Counted from the first letter of the stretch, positions 1-9,028 are shown. The stretch: 64,000 nt of DNA from Trujillonella endophytica (GCF_900110555.1 NZ_FOEE01000019.1:1-64000), one strand, 5' to 3'. A program made the numbers and translations. The notes: a model not told the origin generated them from the sequence alone.

Positions 1-93
1 CGCTCGCTTCCCCACACCACCTCATCGGCGTTGTGATGATCAAGCGACACATGTCATGAGACTTCAGGACTGACAGATGTCCTCGGACTCAAC

Positions 94-110
94 AGCGAGG
101 AAACCTCGCT
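94..110 (-). terminator. Small hairpin after the hydrolase gene
   Basis: A perfect 7-bp inverted repeat (AGCGAGG / CCTCGCT, loop of 3) begins 14 bp past the stop codon of the leftward hydrolase. There is no T tract, so it is a plausible but weak terminator, as is common in high-GC actinobacteria. Confidence 0.4.
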
Positions 111-123
111 CCTCGCACTCCGC

Positions 124-837
124 TCAGGGTCGGCGGAGGTCCAGCGCGACGGCGAGACCCTCGGGCGCCGGGGCGTCCAGCGCGGCACGGACGTCGGGCC
201 GCTCGGGTGCGAACCCCGCTCCGGCGAGGACGACGTCGCGCACCAGCCCGTGCCACACCCGCGACCGCCGCACCATCGAGTGCCCCCCGGCGACGGTGAA
301 GCGGGCGATCCGCGCCCCCGCCCGCCGGGCCCGCACCGCGTATTCGGCCGAGAGCGAGGCCGGCACCCAGCGGTCCCCCCGGCCGTGCAGCAGGACGGCG
401 GTGTGCCCCCGCAGGTGCCCGACCGGCTCGCCCGGCGGCGTCCAGGGCGCGAGCGCGCACACCGCCGCCACGCCGGGCTCGCCTCCGGCGCGCAGCACCG
501 CCCGGCCGCCCATCGAGTGCCCGACCAGCACCACCGGCACCCCGTCCCCGTGCCGGTCGCGGATCTGCTCCAGCGCCCACCGGACGTCGGCGAACGCGTC
601 CGCGGCGAGCCCGTTCCAGCCGGCCACCCGGTAGCGCAGCAGGTAGGTGTCCAACCCGCGCGGGCCGACGTCGCGGCGGACGTGCTCCTCGACGGCGCGC
701 ATCCGCAGCAGCGACAGCGCCCGCTCGCGCGGCGGCTGCACGCTCTCCACGGTGCCGCCGTGGCAGAACAGGGCGACGGCGCGGGCGGGCACCGGCGCCG
801 CGGCGTGCTCCAGCGCCGGTGCGGCGGCAGCCGTCAC
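124..837 (-). CDS. Alpha/beta hydrolase (237 aa)
   Basis: Small alpha/beta-hydrolase-fold protein of unknown substrate, presumably a cytoplasmic esterase or acyl hydrolase. The nucleophile elbow GHSMGG lies near residue 105, a candidate acid in GRGDRWVP near residue 160, and the catalytic His in GGHSM near residue 190. An oxyanion-type HGG (FCHGG) lies near the N-terminus, so the triad looks complete. The GTG start overlaps the TGA of the upstream oxidoreductase in a GTGA junction, so the two genes are translationally coupled in one leftward operon. Family membership is clear; substrate cannot be told from sequence. Confidence 0.82.
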   Translation of the reverse strand: MTAAAAPALEHAAAPVPARAVALFCHGGTVESVQPPRERALSLLRMRAVEEHVRRDVGPRGLDTYLLRYRVAGWNGLAADAFADVRWALEQIRDRHGDGVPVVLVGHSMGGRAVLRAGGEPGVAAVCALAPWTPPGEPVGHLRGHTAVLLHGRGDRWVPASLSAEYAVRARRAGARIARFTVAGGHSMVRRSRVWHGLVRDVVLAGAGFAPERPDVRAALDAPAPEGLAVALDLRRP

Positions 838-1862
838 GGGCGGGCGGGGTCCGGGGCGAGGCGGACGACCATCTTGCCGGTGTTGGCCCCGCGCAGGAGG
901 TCGAGGAAGGCGGGGACGGCGGCCTCGAGCCCCTCGTACACCGTCTCGCGGGCGACGAGCTCGCCGGACCGCAGCCAGCCGGCGATCGCCGCGGTGGCCT
1001 CGTCGCGCAGGTCGCCGTGGTCGCCGACGAGGAGACCGCGCAGGGTCAGCCGCTTGGTGACCAGCAGGCTCATGTTCCGCGGGCCGGGAGGTGGCTCCGT
1101 GGCGTTGTAGCCGGAGATGGAGCCGCACAGCGCCGCGCGGCCGTGCACCCGCAGCGCGCCGATCGCGGCCTCGAGGTGCTCCCCACCGACGTTGTCGAAG
1201 TAGACGCTGATGCCGTCCGGCGCGGCCGCGCGCAGCTGCCGCGCGACCGGGCCGTCGTGGTAGTCGAAGGCCGCGGTGAAGCCCAGCTCGCCGGTCAGCC
1301 ACGCCACCTTCTCCGGGCTGCCGGCGCTGCCGACCACCGAGCGGGCGCCGCGCAGCCGGGCGAACTGGCCGACGAGGCTGCCGACGGCTCCGGCGGCTCC
1401 GGAGACGAAGACGTCGTCGCCCGGGGTGAACGCCGCGACCCGGAACAGCCCCGCGTACGCGGTGAGCCCCGGCATGCCGAGGACGCCGAGGTGATGGGTG
1501 GGCGAGACGTCGTCCAGCGCCGGCAGCACCCGGACCTCGCGCGCGGGCAGGACGGCGACGTCGCGCCAGCCGGCGTCGGCGAGCACGAGCGCCCCCACCG
1601 GGACGTCCGGGGAGCGGGAGTCGACCACCCGGCCGACCGCACCGCCCCGCATGACCTCGCCGATCTCCCAGGGCGCGGCGTAGGAGGGCTCCGGGCGCAT
1701 CCGGCCCCGCATGTACGGGTCGACCGACATCGCGATCATCGCGACGACGACCTGGCCCTCGGCGGGGTCGGGGTGCTCTACCTCGACCAGCCGGAAGTCC
1801 CCGGGCGTGGGCTCTCCGTGCGGGGTGGCGGCGAGGTGCCACTCGCGGGCGGTCACGGGCAC
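834..1862 (-). CDS. NADP-dependent zinc-free medium-chain oxidoreductase (342 aa)
   Basis: MDR-superfamily enone/alkenal reductase of the leukotriene B4 dehydrogenase / CurA / prostaglandin reductase type, expected to reduce alpha,beta-unsaturated carbonyls with NADPH. Seen directly: an N-terminal GroES-like part with [10 protein letters not shown], a Rossmann fold with [13 protein letters not shown], and [13 protein letters not shown], all typical of this family. The structural and catalytic zinc Cys ligands of alcohol dehydrogenases are absent. The GTG at 1862 is chosen because GGAGG sits 6 nt upstream and the resulting length is usual; the frame stays open about 30 codons further upstream. 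It leads the pair with the hydrolase and diverges from msrA. Confidence 0.85.
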   Translation of the reverse strand: MPVTAREWHLAATPHGEPTPGDFRLVEVEHPDPAEGQVVVAMIAMSVDPYMRGRMRPEPSYAAPWEIGEVMRGGAVGRVVDSRSPDVPVGALVLADAGWRDVAVLPAREVRVLPALDDVSPTHHLGVLGMPGLTAYAGLFRVAAFTPGDDVFVSGAAGAVGSLVGQFARLRGARSVVGSAGSPEKVAWLTGELGFTAAFDYHDGPVARQLRAAAPDGISVYFDNVGGEHLEAAIGALRVHGRAALCGSISGYNATEPPPGPRNMSLLVTKRLTLRGLLVGDHGDLRDEATAAIAGWLRSGELVARETVYEGLEAAVPAFLDLLRGANTGKMVVRLAPDPARP

Positions 1863-1963
1863 GGGGCGCCTCCGGCGGGGGTGGTCGGACGGAGTGGGCG
1901 GTGGAGGCCATCGATCCTCCATCTCCCGCGCCCGCGGCGCCGTTCCGGGTGGCACGACCGGCC

Positions 1964-1969
1964 TACGCT
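1964..1969 (+). promoter_or_regulatory. Leaderless -10 hexamer of msrA
   Basis: TACGCT ends 7 nt before the A of the msrA ATG and no Shine-Dalgarno sequence lies between. This is the spacing expected when the transcript begins at the start codon. Confidence 0.55.
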
Positions 1970-1975
1970 GGGGGT

Positions 1976-2632
1976 ATGTCGCTGTTCTCGCGGTACAAGA
2001 CCGAGCCCGTGGCGCGCGAGGACGCGCTGCCCGGCCGTCCCGACGCCCTGCCCTTCGTCCCGGAGACCCACGCGGTCAACGGCAACCGGATCCAGCCGCC
2101 GTTCCCCGAGGGCATGCGGACCGCCGTCTTCGGCGCGGGCTGCTTCTGGGGCGTGGAGAAGGTCTTCTGGCAGCTGCCCGGGGTCTACTCGACCGCCGCC
2201 GGCTACGCGGGCGGGTACACGCCGAACCCGACCTACGAGGAGGTCTGCTCGGCGCGGACCGGACACACCGAGGTCGTGCTCGTCGTGTACGACCCGGCGG
2301 TCACCTCCTACGAGCAGCTGCTCAAGGCCTTCTGGGAGGACCACGACCCGACCCAGGGCGCGCGCCAGGGCAACGACGTCGGCACCCAGTACCGGTCGGC
2401 GATCTACTACGCCGACCCCGAGCAGGAGGCGGCTGCGCGGGCCACGCGCGACGCCTACCAGGAGCGGCTGAAGGCCGCCGGCTACGGCGAGATCACCACC
2501 GAGATCGCCCCGCTCGGGGAGTTCTTCTACGCCGAGGACTACCACCAGCAGTACCTGTACAAGGTGCCGCACGGCTACTGCCCGGTGAACTCCACCGGCG
2601 TCTCCTGCCCGGTGGGTCTCCCCGGCGTCTGA
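1976..2632 (+). CDS. msrA: Peptide-methionine (S)-S-oxide reductase MsrA (218 aa)
   Basis: Repairs methionine-S-sulfoxide in proteins and free methionine, using thioredoxin as reductant. The hallmark GCFWG with the catalytic Cys lies near residue 52, followed by GYAGG and later a GHTEVV segment. The C-terminal [11 protein letters not shown] holds the resolving cysteines. Length is normal for the long actinobacterial form. The ATG at 1976 is preferred over an upstream in-frame start because the family's N-terminus begins there and a -10 element is correctly placed for leaderless transcription. Diverges from the oxidoreductase operon. Confidence 0.95.
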   Translation: MSLFSRYKTEPVAREDALPGRPDALPFVPETHAVNGNRIQPPFPEGMRTAVFGAGCFWGVEKVFWQLPGVYSTAAGYAGGYTPNPTYEEVCSARTGHTEVVLVVYDPAVTSYEQLLKAFWEDHDPTQGARQGNDVGTQYRSAIYYADPEQEAAARATRDAYQERLKAAGYGEITTEIAPLGEFFYAEDYHQQYLYKVPHGYCPVNSTGVSCPVGLPGV

Positions 2633-2645
2633 CGCGACCGGCCGC

Positions 2646-2840
2646 GGGGCCCTGGTCGCGCGGGCGGTCCGGCCGCCGCCCGCGCCCGGCCGGCCCAGCC
2701 CCGACCCCCCGCGGACCCTCGGCATAGGAAGCACTGCCCACGTCTCGGGCCCCGGAACGTGGGCAAAGCTTCCTATGCCGGGGCCCTGTTCGCGCGGGCG
2801 GTCAGGCCGCCGGCGCCTCGACCCGCGCGAACAGGGCCCG
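2646..2840. repeat. Nested direct and inverted repeats at the msrA/esterase junction
   Basis: Two 33-bp direct repeats (2646-2678 and 2780-2812, 31 of 33 identical) flank a 24-bp inverted repeat. The core of the second copy (2781-2798) recurs as a perfect 18-bp inverted copy at 2822-2839 inside the 3' end of the esterase gene. The whole region lies between convergent genes. Confidence 0.6.
2720..2780. terminator. Bidirectional hairpin between msrA and esterase
   Basis: Arms 2720-2743 and 2757-2780 pair over 24 bp with a 2-base mismatch (GT against AA), around a 13-nt loop. It lies between two convergent genes, so a two-way transcription terminator is the simplest reading. Confidence 0.6.
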
Positions 2841-3719
2841 CACCCAGGTGCCGATCCCGTCGTAGGCCGCCGCGGCGGCCGGGTGCCCGTAGTTCAGGAA
2901 CCCGTGGATCTGGCCCGGGTGGAGCACGTCGTCGACCTCCACGCCGTCCGCCCGCAGCTTCTCGGCGTACAGGCGGCCCTCGTCGCGCAGGAAGTCGCAG
3001 CCACCGAGCACGACGAGCGCCGGGGGCAGCCCCGCCAGGGAGTCGGCGTGCAGCGGCGCCGCGAACGGGTCGCCGCGCAGGTCGCGGCCGCCGGTGTAGG
3101 CCTCCCAGATCCAGTCCATCTCGCCCTCGGGCATGGTCAGCCCGGCGAACTCGGTCCGCGAGGGGAGCGGCGTCGTGCCGTCGTCGACCGCGGGGTAGAT
3201 CAGCACCTGCCCGGCCAGCCGGGCGGCCGGGTCGTCGCGCAGCCGCAGGGTGACGCCGGCGGCGAGCGACCCGCCGGCGCTCTCCCCGGAGACGGCGACC
3301 CGGCTCGGCGGCACCCCGAAGCGCGTGCTGTTCGCCAGAGCCCAGCGGGTGACCGCCTCGGTGTCGTCGAGACCGGCCGGGAACGGGTTCTCCGGCGCCA
3401 GCCGGTAGTCCACGGACACCACGACCGCCCCGGTGGCGTGCGTGAGCTCGCGGGCGACGTTGTCCATGAGCGCCACGCTGCCGACGCAGTGGGCGCCGCC
3501 GTGGGCGTACACGAGCAGCCCGGTCGGCGCCTCCAGCGGCTGGTAGATCCGGACGGGGACGCCGGCCGCCACCTCGTCGGCCACGGGCCCCACCTCGCGG
3601 GTGACCGGGATCGTCATGGGCTGCCGCGCGAACGGGAGACCGTCGCGCAGGGCGAACCCCTGCGGGTTCTCCTGCAACCACCGGGCCACCCACGGGTCGA
3701 GCACGCCGTCGTCGGACAC
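2802..3719 (-). CDS. HSL-family alpha/beta hydrolase / esterase (305 aa)
   Basis: Carboxylesterase of the hormone-sensitive-lipase family (lipase family IV), acting on short or medium acyl esters. The oxyanion motif appears as AHGGAHCVGS, a GGG-to-GGA variant of HGGG. The nucleophile motif is GESAGG, and a catalytic His is in GQIHGF. The GTG at 3719 is chosen because GAGGAGG lies 5 nt upstream; another GTG 6 bp earlier would overlap that RBS. Its last codons carry one copy of the local inverted repeat, so the C-terminal RALFAR segment is encoded by repeat DNA. Confidence 0.85.
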   Translation of the reverse strand: MSDDGVLDPWVARWLQENPQGFALRDGLPFARQPMTIPVTREVGPVADEVAAGVPVRIYQPLEAPTGLLVYAHGGAHCVGSVALMDNVARELTHATGAVVVSVDYRLAPENPFPAGLDDTEAVTRWALANSTRFGVPPSRVAVSGESAGGSLAAGVTLRLRDDPAARLAGQVLIYPAVDDGTTPLPSRTEFAGLTMPEGEMDWIWEAYTGGRDLRGDPFAAPLHADSLAGLPPALVVLGGCDFLRDEGRLYAEKLRADGVEVDDVLHPGQIHGFLNYGHPAAAAAYDGIGTWVRALFARVEAPAA

Positions 3720-3762
3720 CGCCACCTCCTCGTCGAAAACCGCCGGGGGGAGACTAGGGCCG

Positions 3763-4911
3763 ATGACCGTGGAGCAGGGGAGTCGGGACCGGGACCGGTT
3801 CTGGGCGCAGCTGCGCCGGGAGCCCGACGTCGAGGCGCCCGACCTGGTCGCGGTGGACGCCACCGACCGGCTGCTGCTCGACGAGGCCGCCCCGCTGCTG
3901 GCCGCCGCGGCGCCCGGCGAGGTGGTCGTCGTCGACGACTCCCACGGCGCGCTCACCCTCGGTGCCGCCGGGCTGCACGGGGTGCGCGACCTGCGCGTGC
4001 ACCAGGACCTGCGGGTGGGCGAGCTCGCGCTCGCCGCGAACGCCGAGCGGACGGGGCTGACCGGCGTCCACCGCTCCCTCCCGCTGGACGGCGACCTGTT
4101 CGCCGGCGCCCGCGTGGTGCTCGCCAAGGCGCCCAAGGCCCTCGACGCCCTGCGCGAGCTGACCGAGCTGGCCGCCGCGCACGCCGCCCCGGACGTCACC
4201 GTGCTGGTCGGCGGGCGGGTCAAGCACATGACCCACGCGATGAACGACGTGCTGCGCCTCGGGTTCACCGACGTCTCGGCCACGCTGGCGCGGCAGAAGT
4301 CGCGGCTGCTGGTCGCCCGCGACCCGCGCCCCGGCATCGCGCCGTCGTTCCCGCGCTGCCGGCCCGACGAGGCCACGGGCCTCACGGTGTGCGCGCACGG
4401 CGGGGCCTTCGCCGGCAACCGGGTGGACGACGGCACCCGCGCGCTGCTGCAGGTCCTGGCCGGCGCGGCCCCCGAGGCGGCCACCGCGCTCGACCTGGGC
4501 TGCGGCACCGGTGTGCTCGCCGCCGCCCTGGCCCGCGACCGTCCGGGGCTGACCGTGCTCGCCTCCGACCAGTCCGCAGCCGCGGCGGAATCGGCGACGG
4601 CGACGGCGGCGGCCAACGGGGTCGGCGACCGGGTCCGGGTCACCCGGGACGACGCCGCGGCGGGGATCCCGGACGGCGGCGTGGACCTCGTCGTCTGCAA
4701 CCCGCCGTTCCACCTGGGCACCTCGGTGGTGACGGGGGCGGCCGACCGGCTCTTCGTCGCCGCCGCGCGGGTGCTGCGGCCCGGTGGCGAGCTGTGGACG
4801 GTCTACAACAACCGGCTGCCGCACCGCGCGACGCTGCGCCGGCTGGTCGGGCCCACCCGCGTGGCGAGCGCCGGCCGGCAGTTCACCGTGACGGTCTCCA
4901 CCCGCAGCTGA
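3763..4911 (+). CDS. RsmC/RlmG-type methyltransferase (382 aa)
   Basis: SAM-dependent methyltransferase of the class that makes N2-methylguanine in rRNA. Architecture fits RsmC/RlmG: an N-terminal degenerate methyltransferase-like half (about 1-190) and a catalytic C-terminal half with DLGCGTG (SAM binding, near 245) and the NPPFH catalytic signature (near 310) diagnostic of N2-guanine and related exocyclic-amine methylases. Begins 43 bp from the divergent esterase. Which rRNA guanine is modified cannot be decided here; a small-molecule substrate is possible but less likely. Confidence 0.8.
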   Translation: MTVEQGSRDRDRFWAQLRREPDVEAPDLVAVDATDRLLLDEAAPLLAAAAPGEVVVVDDSHGALTLGAAGLHGVRDLRVHQDLRVGELALAANAERTGLTGVHRSLPLDGDLFAGARVVLAKAPKALDALRELTELAAAHAAPDVTVLVGGRVKHMTHAMNDVLRLGFTDVSATLARQKSRLLVARDPRPGIAPSFPRCRPDEATGLTVCAHGGAFAGNRVDDGTRALLQVLAGAAPEAATALDLGCGTGVLAAALARDRPGLTVLASDQSAAAAESATATAAANGVGDRVRVTRDDAAAGIPDGGVDLVVCNPPFHLGTSVVTGAADRLFVAAARVLRPGGELWTVYNNRLPHRATLRRLVGPTRVASAGRQFTVTVSTRS

Positions 4912-5035
4912 GCCCGGCCGCCGGCGGCAGCCCGACTCCGACGCGGTTCGGCTGGAGTGACTCCACCCATCGGCCGAGATAGTCGCCACGGTGCCCGTGC
5001 TCGCGGCGCCGCCGCCGGCTTCCCCGGAGATCCCC

Positions 5036-6619
5036 ATGGCGCGCTACTGGTCCGACCGTCCGCTCGGCGTGAAGCTGGCGGCGCTGGTCGCCGCGGGTGC
5101 CGGGGCCCTGGCGGTCTTCGCCCTCGTCACGCTGCAGGCGCTGGCGGGCACCGGCGAGACGGCCGACGAGCTGCTGGCCGGCTCGGAGGCGGCCCAGGAC
5201 GCGCTGCTCGCCGACATGATGCACGACGCCGTCCGCGGTGACGTGCTCCAGGCGCTGGTCAGCGGCGGGCAGGGCGAGCTCTACACCGGCGCCGTCGCCG
5301 ACCTGGCCGAGCACGACGAGGTCTTCCGCGGGCTGCTCGTCGAGGTGCGCGCGGACGGCCTCGGCCCGGAGGTCGTGGCCGCGCTGGACGCGGTCACCCC
5401 CGCCGTCGAGGCCTACCTGGCCGCGGCCGCGCAGATCGTCGGCGGCGCGGGCCAGGACCTGCCGGCCGCCCAGGCCGCCTACCCGGCCTTCGCCGCGGCC
5501 TTCGGGGCGCTGGAGGACCAGCTGCCCACGCTCGGCGACGCGGTCAACGACGTCGCCGCGGGTGCCGCCGAGCGGTCGGCGGACCAGCGGTCGACCGCGG
5601 TCGCGCTCTCCCTCGTGGTCGCGGTGGCCGGTGTCGCCGTCCTGGCGCTGCTCGGCTGGGTCGTCACGCGCTCGGTCGTGGGCCCGCTGCGCCGGGTGGG
5701 CGCGCTGGTCGCCTCCCTCGCCGAGGGCGACCTGCGCGGCACGGCGGAGGTGACCAGCCGGGACGAGGTCGGGCGCATGGCGGTCGCGCTCGAGCAGTCG
5801 ATGGCGAGCATGCGCGCCGTCCTCACCGCCATCGGGGACAGCTCGACGACCCTCGCCTCGGCCACCGAGGAGCTCTCGGCCTCCGCGCAGGACCTGGGGC
5901 GGCTGGCCGGCGAGTCCTCCGCGCAGTCGGAGGTGGTCGCCGACGCCGCCGGGCAGGTGTCGCGGAACGTCCAGACCGTCGCGGCCGGCTCGGAGCAGAT
6001 GGGCGCCTCCATCCGGGAGATCGCGCAGAACGCCGCGGAGGTCGCCCGGGTCGCCGGCCAGGCCGTGGGCGTCGCCGACGCGACGACCGAGACCGTGGCG
6101 AAGCTGGGGCAGTCCTCGCAGGAGATCGCCGGTGTAGTGAAGGTGATCACCGGCATCGCGGAGCAGACGAACCTGCTGGCGCTCAACGCGACGATCGAGG
6201 CCGCGCGGGCGGGGGAGGCGGGCAAGGGCTTCGCCGTCGTCGCCAACGAGGTCAAGGAACTGGCCCAGGAGACCGCCCGGGCCACCCAGGACATCACGGC
6301 CCGGGTCACGGCCATCCAGGACGACACCGAGGGCGCCGTGGTGGCGATCCGCCGGATCGCGGAGATCATCGGCCTGATCAACGACTCGCAGGCCACCATC
6401 GCCGCGGCCGTCGAGGAGCAGACGGCGACGACGACCGAGATGAACCGCAACGTCGGCGAGGCAGCGGTCTCGGCCGGCCGGATCGCCGAGAACATCACCG
6501 CGGTCGCCGACGCCGGCACCGCCACCACGCGGGCGATGGACGACGCGCGGGTCGCCATCGACGAGGTGGCGCGGATGGCCACCTCGCTCTCGGCCTCGGT
6601 GGCGCACTTCCGCTACTGA
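5036..6619 (+). CDS. Methyl-accepting chemotaxis protein (527 aa)
   Basis: Transmembrane chemoreceptor that feeds a CheA/CheW array. TM helix near residues 13-35, a helical periplasmic ligand domain (about 36-185), a second TM helix (about 187-212), a HAMP domain ([11 protein letters not shown] onward), then the long cytoplasmic coiled coil. The signalling tip [18 protein letters not shown] is intact. No C-terminal CheR tether is visible. The ATG at 5036 has GGAGA upstream; an upstream GTG at 4991 would add 15 residues. It stands alone without che genes, so it probably joins a distant array; its presence suggests motility. The ligand is unknown. Confidence 0.9.
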   Translation: MARYWSDRPLGVKLAALVAAGAGALAVFALVTLQALAGTGETADELLAGSEAAQDALLADMMHDAVRGDVLQALVSGGQGELYTGAVADLAEHDEVFRGLLVEVRADGLGPEVVAALDAVTPAVEAYLAAAAQIVGGAGQDLPAAQAAYPAFAAAFGALEDQLPTLGDAVNDVAAGAAERSADQRSTAVALSLVVAVAGVAVLALLGWVVTRSVVGPLRRVGALVASLAEGDLRGTAEVTSRDEVGRMAVALEQSMASMRAVLTAIGDSSTTLASATEELSASAQDLGRLAGESSAQSEVVADAAGQVSRNVQTVAAGSEQMGASIREIAQNAAEVARVAGQAVGVADATTETVAKLGQSSQEIAGVVKVITGIAEQTNLLALNATIEAARAGEAGKGFAVVANEVKELAQETARATQDITARVTAIQDDTEGAVVAIRRIAEIIGLINDSQATIAAAVEEQTATTTEMNRNVGEAAVSAGRIAENITAVADAGTATTRAMDDARVAIDEVARMATSLSASVAHFRY

Positions 6620-6647
6620 GCCGCCGCCACCGGCGGGACGGCCCGCC

Positions 6648-7142
6648 TCAGTGCGCGGGGCGGTCGCTGCGCGAGCGGACCGGCGGCTGCGACGACCACG
6701 GGAAGTCGATCCACCGGTCGGTGTGCCGCCACACGTAGTCGCAGCGGACCGCCGACCGCGGCTTCTCGTAGATCACGGCCGTCCGCACCTCGGAGACGTA
6801 ACCGGTGCAGAAGTCGCGGACCAGTTCGAGGGTCTTGCCCGTGTCGGCCACGTCGTCGGCGACCAGCACGTTCGCGCCCGTGATGTCGACCTGGTCCAGG
6901 GTCGGCGGAAGGACGACGGGCAGATCCAGCCGCTCGTCGACGCCGGTGTAGAACTCCACGTTCATCACGAAGAGGTTCTTCACGTCGAGGGCGTAGCCCA
7001 GCGCCCCGCCGAGGAAGAGCCCCCCGCGCGCGATCGCGAGGATCAGGTCCGGCTCGAAGCCGTCGGCGGCCACCTGCTCGGCCAGCTCGCGGCCGGCCGT
7101 TCCGAACAGCTCGTAGGTCAGCGTCTCGCGCTCAGCGGTCAC
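6648..7142 (-). CDS. Phosphoribosyltransferase (164 aa)
   Basis: Type I PRTase of the hypoxanthine/xanthine phosphoribosyltransferase group. The PRPP-binding loop VADDVADTGKT is intact near residue 95. It is the last gene of the leftward purine-degradation operon, 10 bp beyond urate oxidase, which suggests a salvage activity on xanthine, hypoxanthine or guanine at the branch with degradation; this is inferred from context. The GTG at 7142 is preferred over one at 7151 because GAGGTGG lies 6 nt ahead of it. Convergent with the chemoreceptor gene. Confidence 0.8.
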   Translation of the reverse strand: MTAERETLTYELFGTAGRELAEQVAADGFEPDLILAIARGGLFLGGALGYALDVKNLFVMNVEFYTGVDERLDLPVVLPPTLDQVDITGANVLVADDVADTGKTLELVRDFCTGYVSEVRTAVIYEKPRSAVRCDYVWRHTDRWIDFPWSSQPPVRSRSDRPAH

Positions 7143-7152
7143 GGCGCCCACC

Positions 7153-8043
7153 TCAGCAGAAGCCCGGGGTGCCCTGCCACGCGACCTCGTCGGCCGGCAC
7201 GTCGTCCCGCAGCACCTGGGCCTCGATCAGCCCGTAGGGCCGGTCGTCGGCGTGGTAGACGACGTCGGGGTTGTCCAGGCCGAAGGCCGACAGGTCCTGC
7301 AGGAAGTGGTGCTTGTTCGGCATCGACATCCGCACCTCGGCGACGTCGGGGAACCGCTCCAGCACCGCCTCGCCCATCGCGTAGAGGGTCTGCTGCAGGG
7401 CCAGGGAGTGCGTGGCGGCGAAGGTCTCGAGCAGCGTCGCCCGGACGCCGGCGAACAGGTTGTCCCACGGCAGGTCGGTGCCGGTGCAGCGCCAGCGGGC
7501 GGTCACCGCGGTGGCCAGGATGCGGTCCCGCGTCTCGGCCAGGGTCGTGTACCCGTCGCGGGGGAAGCCCCAGAACTCGGAGCCGGTCGTCTTGAGGACG
7601 ACGAGGTCGCCCAGGCCGGCCAGCACGTGCGCCCGGCCGCCGTCCACCGTGACCACCGCCGTCCGCACCTCCCCGCCCGGCCGCCGGAAGGCGTGGTCGT
7701 GCGGCGCGCCCCCGACGGCGATGCGCTCCCAGGGATAGGACTCCACGGCGATCCGCGCCCCGGTGATCCACGGGTAGGAGCCGGCGAAGTGGCGGGCCAG
7801 CCGCAGCGCGAACGCCTCGGGGGAGCCGATCCCGTCGCGGGCGAAGGCGAAGACGGTGTTCTTCTGCGCGTCGGTGGCGAGCACGTGCGCGTTGTCGCCG
7901 GCGGTGTGCGCGGCGGCGAAGTCCCCGCGTAGCGCGGTGGAGACGTTCAGGTCGACGATCTCGTGCCGCGGCGCGCTCCGGTCCACCGCGACGACGCGGA
8001 CCTCCGCCTTGCCGTACTGGTTCGCCCCGAGCCTGATCACCAT
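7153..8043 (-). CDS. Urate oxidase (uricase, 296 aa)
   Basis: Cofactor-free oxidase converting urate plus O2 to 5-hydroxyisourate and H2O2. Recognised by the N-terminal NQYGKAEVR segment, the DNAHVLATDAQKNTV block (catalytic Thr-Lys region), FWGFPRDGYTTL, and the SMPNKHHFLQDL segment near the C-terminus. Length matches the family. The ATG at 8043 is preferred over a GTG at 8052 because of an AAGG upstream. The 69-bp gap from the upstream arginase-like gene holds a tandem 14-bp repeat and is the only sizeable gap in the operon, so it may hold a separate promoter or operator. Confidence 0.93.
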   Translation of the reverse strand: MVIRLGANQYGKAEVRVVAVDRSAPRHEIVDLNVSTALRGDFAAAHTAGDNAHVLATDAQKNTVFAFARDGIGSPEAFALRLARHFAGSYPWITGARIAVESYPWERIAVGGAPHDHAFRRPGGEVRTAVVTVDGGRAHVLAGLGDLVVLKTTGSEFWGFPRDGYTTLAETRDRILATAVTARWRCTGTDLPWDNLFAGVRATLLETFAATHSLALQQTLYAMGEAVLERFPDVAEVRMSMPNKHHFLQDLSAFGLDNPDVVYHADDRPYGLIEAQVLRDDVPADEVAWQGTPGFC

Positions 8044-8070
8044 GCGGAACACCTTCGCTGCCGGAGGTTG

Positions 8071-8098
8071 CCGGGATGTTGCACCCGGGATGTTGCAC
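8071..8098. repeat. Two perfect tandem 14-bp repeats upstream of uricase
   Basis: CCGGGATGTTGCAC occurs twice, head to tail without a spacer (8071-8084, 8085-8098), 28-55 bp ahead of the uricase start. A direct-repeat regulator site is likely, but the protein is unknown. Confidence 0.5.
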
Positions 8099-8112
8099 GT
8101 GGAACCCGCGGG

Positions 8113-9015
8113 TCAGCCGAGGACGGCGGCGACGCGCTCCGCCAGCCGGACGACGTCCGCCGCGCAGTCGCCGGTGGGGTCCTGCTCGGGGTCGTAGATG
8201 GCCACGCTCCAGCCGGCGCAGCCGGGCACCTCGAGGGCGCCCAGCAGCAGGTCGGTGAGCGCTGCCCAGCTCAGCCCGCCGGGCTCGTCCGGGACGCCGG
8301 GCAGGCCCTGCGCGGGGAACACGTCGGGGTCCAGCACGTCGAGGTCCACGTGCAGCCACCACCGGGCCGACGCCGCGACCACGTGCTCCGCCGCCGCGCG
8401 CCCCGCCGCCCGCGGCGCGGTCGCCACCTCCTCGGCCTCGCGCAGCCACACCCCCGCGTCGCGCAGCGAGCCGACGGCGAAGCCCGCCCGCCACTCGCGG
8501 TCCCGGGTGCCGAGCACGGCCAGCGCCGACCGGTCCAGGACCCCTCGACGACGGGCGAGCGGGCCGGTCAGCAACCGGCCGGTCAACCCCAGCAGCAGGC
8601 CGATCTCGGTGTTGGCCGCCTCGCCGTCCTCGGAGACGTCGAGGGGTATCGCGTCCTCGTGGCCGTCGACGAACACCAGACCGGCGGCCCCGGTCGCGGT
8701 CCGCAGGCCGCCGACGGTGCCGAGCAGCGTGGCGCAGTCGCCGCCGTGGACGACCGGGAACCGGCCGCCGGCGACCGCCGCCGCGACGCGGACGGCGAGC
8801 TGGTCGGTGGCCGAGATCAGCGCCGGCTCGTTGAGCAGGCCGCCGGCCGGGCCGCGCTCCGCGACCGGCCCGGGGAGCGGCAGTACCGCGTCGTGCTCCG
8901 GGGAGCCGAGGGCCGCTGCGAGCCCCGCCCGGCGCAGGGCCCCGGCGGCGAGCGCCTGGTTGCCGCGCCGTCCGTAGCCGTCGAACGGCACGCCGATGAG
9001 CTCGATCTCCGCCAT
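8113..9015 (-). CDS. Arginase/agmatinase-family ureohydrolase (300 aa)
   Basis: Binuclear-metal ureohydrolase fold. Three ligand motifs are visible: GGDCATL (GGDHS in arginase and agmatinase, so the first His ligand is Cys here), VDGHED (equivalent of DAHxD) and HVDLDVLDP (DxDxxDP). The gene lies inside the urate-breakdown operon between HIU hydrolase and uricase with GGAGG before its ATG. A role on a guanidino or ureido intermediate is therefore more likely than arginine metabolism. No allantoinase or allantoicase gene is in the window, so a step downstream of allantoin is conceivable. Formiminoglutamase is an alternative assignment. Confidence 0.75.
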   Translation of the reverse strand: MAEIELIGVPFDGYGRRGNQALAAGALRRAGLAAALGSPEHDAVLPLPGPVAERGPAGGLLNEPALISATDQLAVRVAAAVAGGRFPVVHGGDCATLLGTVGGLRTATGAAGLVFVDGHEDAIPLDVSEDGEAANTEIGLLLGLTGRLLTGPLARRRGVLDRSALAVLGTRDREWRAGFAVGSLRDAGVWLREAEEVATAPRAAGRAAAEHVVAASARWWLHVDLDVLDPDVFPAQGLPGVPDEPGGLSWAALTDLLLGALEVPGCAGWSVAIYDPEQDPTGDCAADVVRLAERVAAVLG

Positions 9016-9028
9016 GGCGGTCCTCCGG

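Noticed and set aside
2775-4982. A 735-codon open frame on the plus strand across the esterase and methyltransferase
   Set aside because: Its product is Arg/Gly/Pro-rich low-complexity sequence with no family pattern and it is antisense to or out of frame with two well-supported genes. Such shadows are expected at this GC content.
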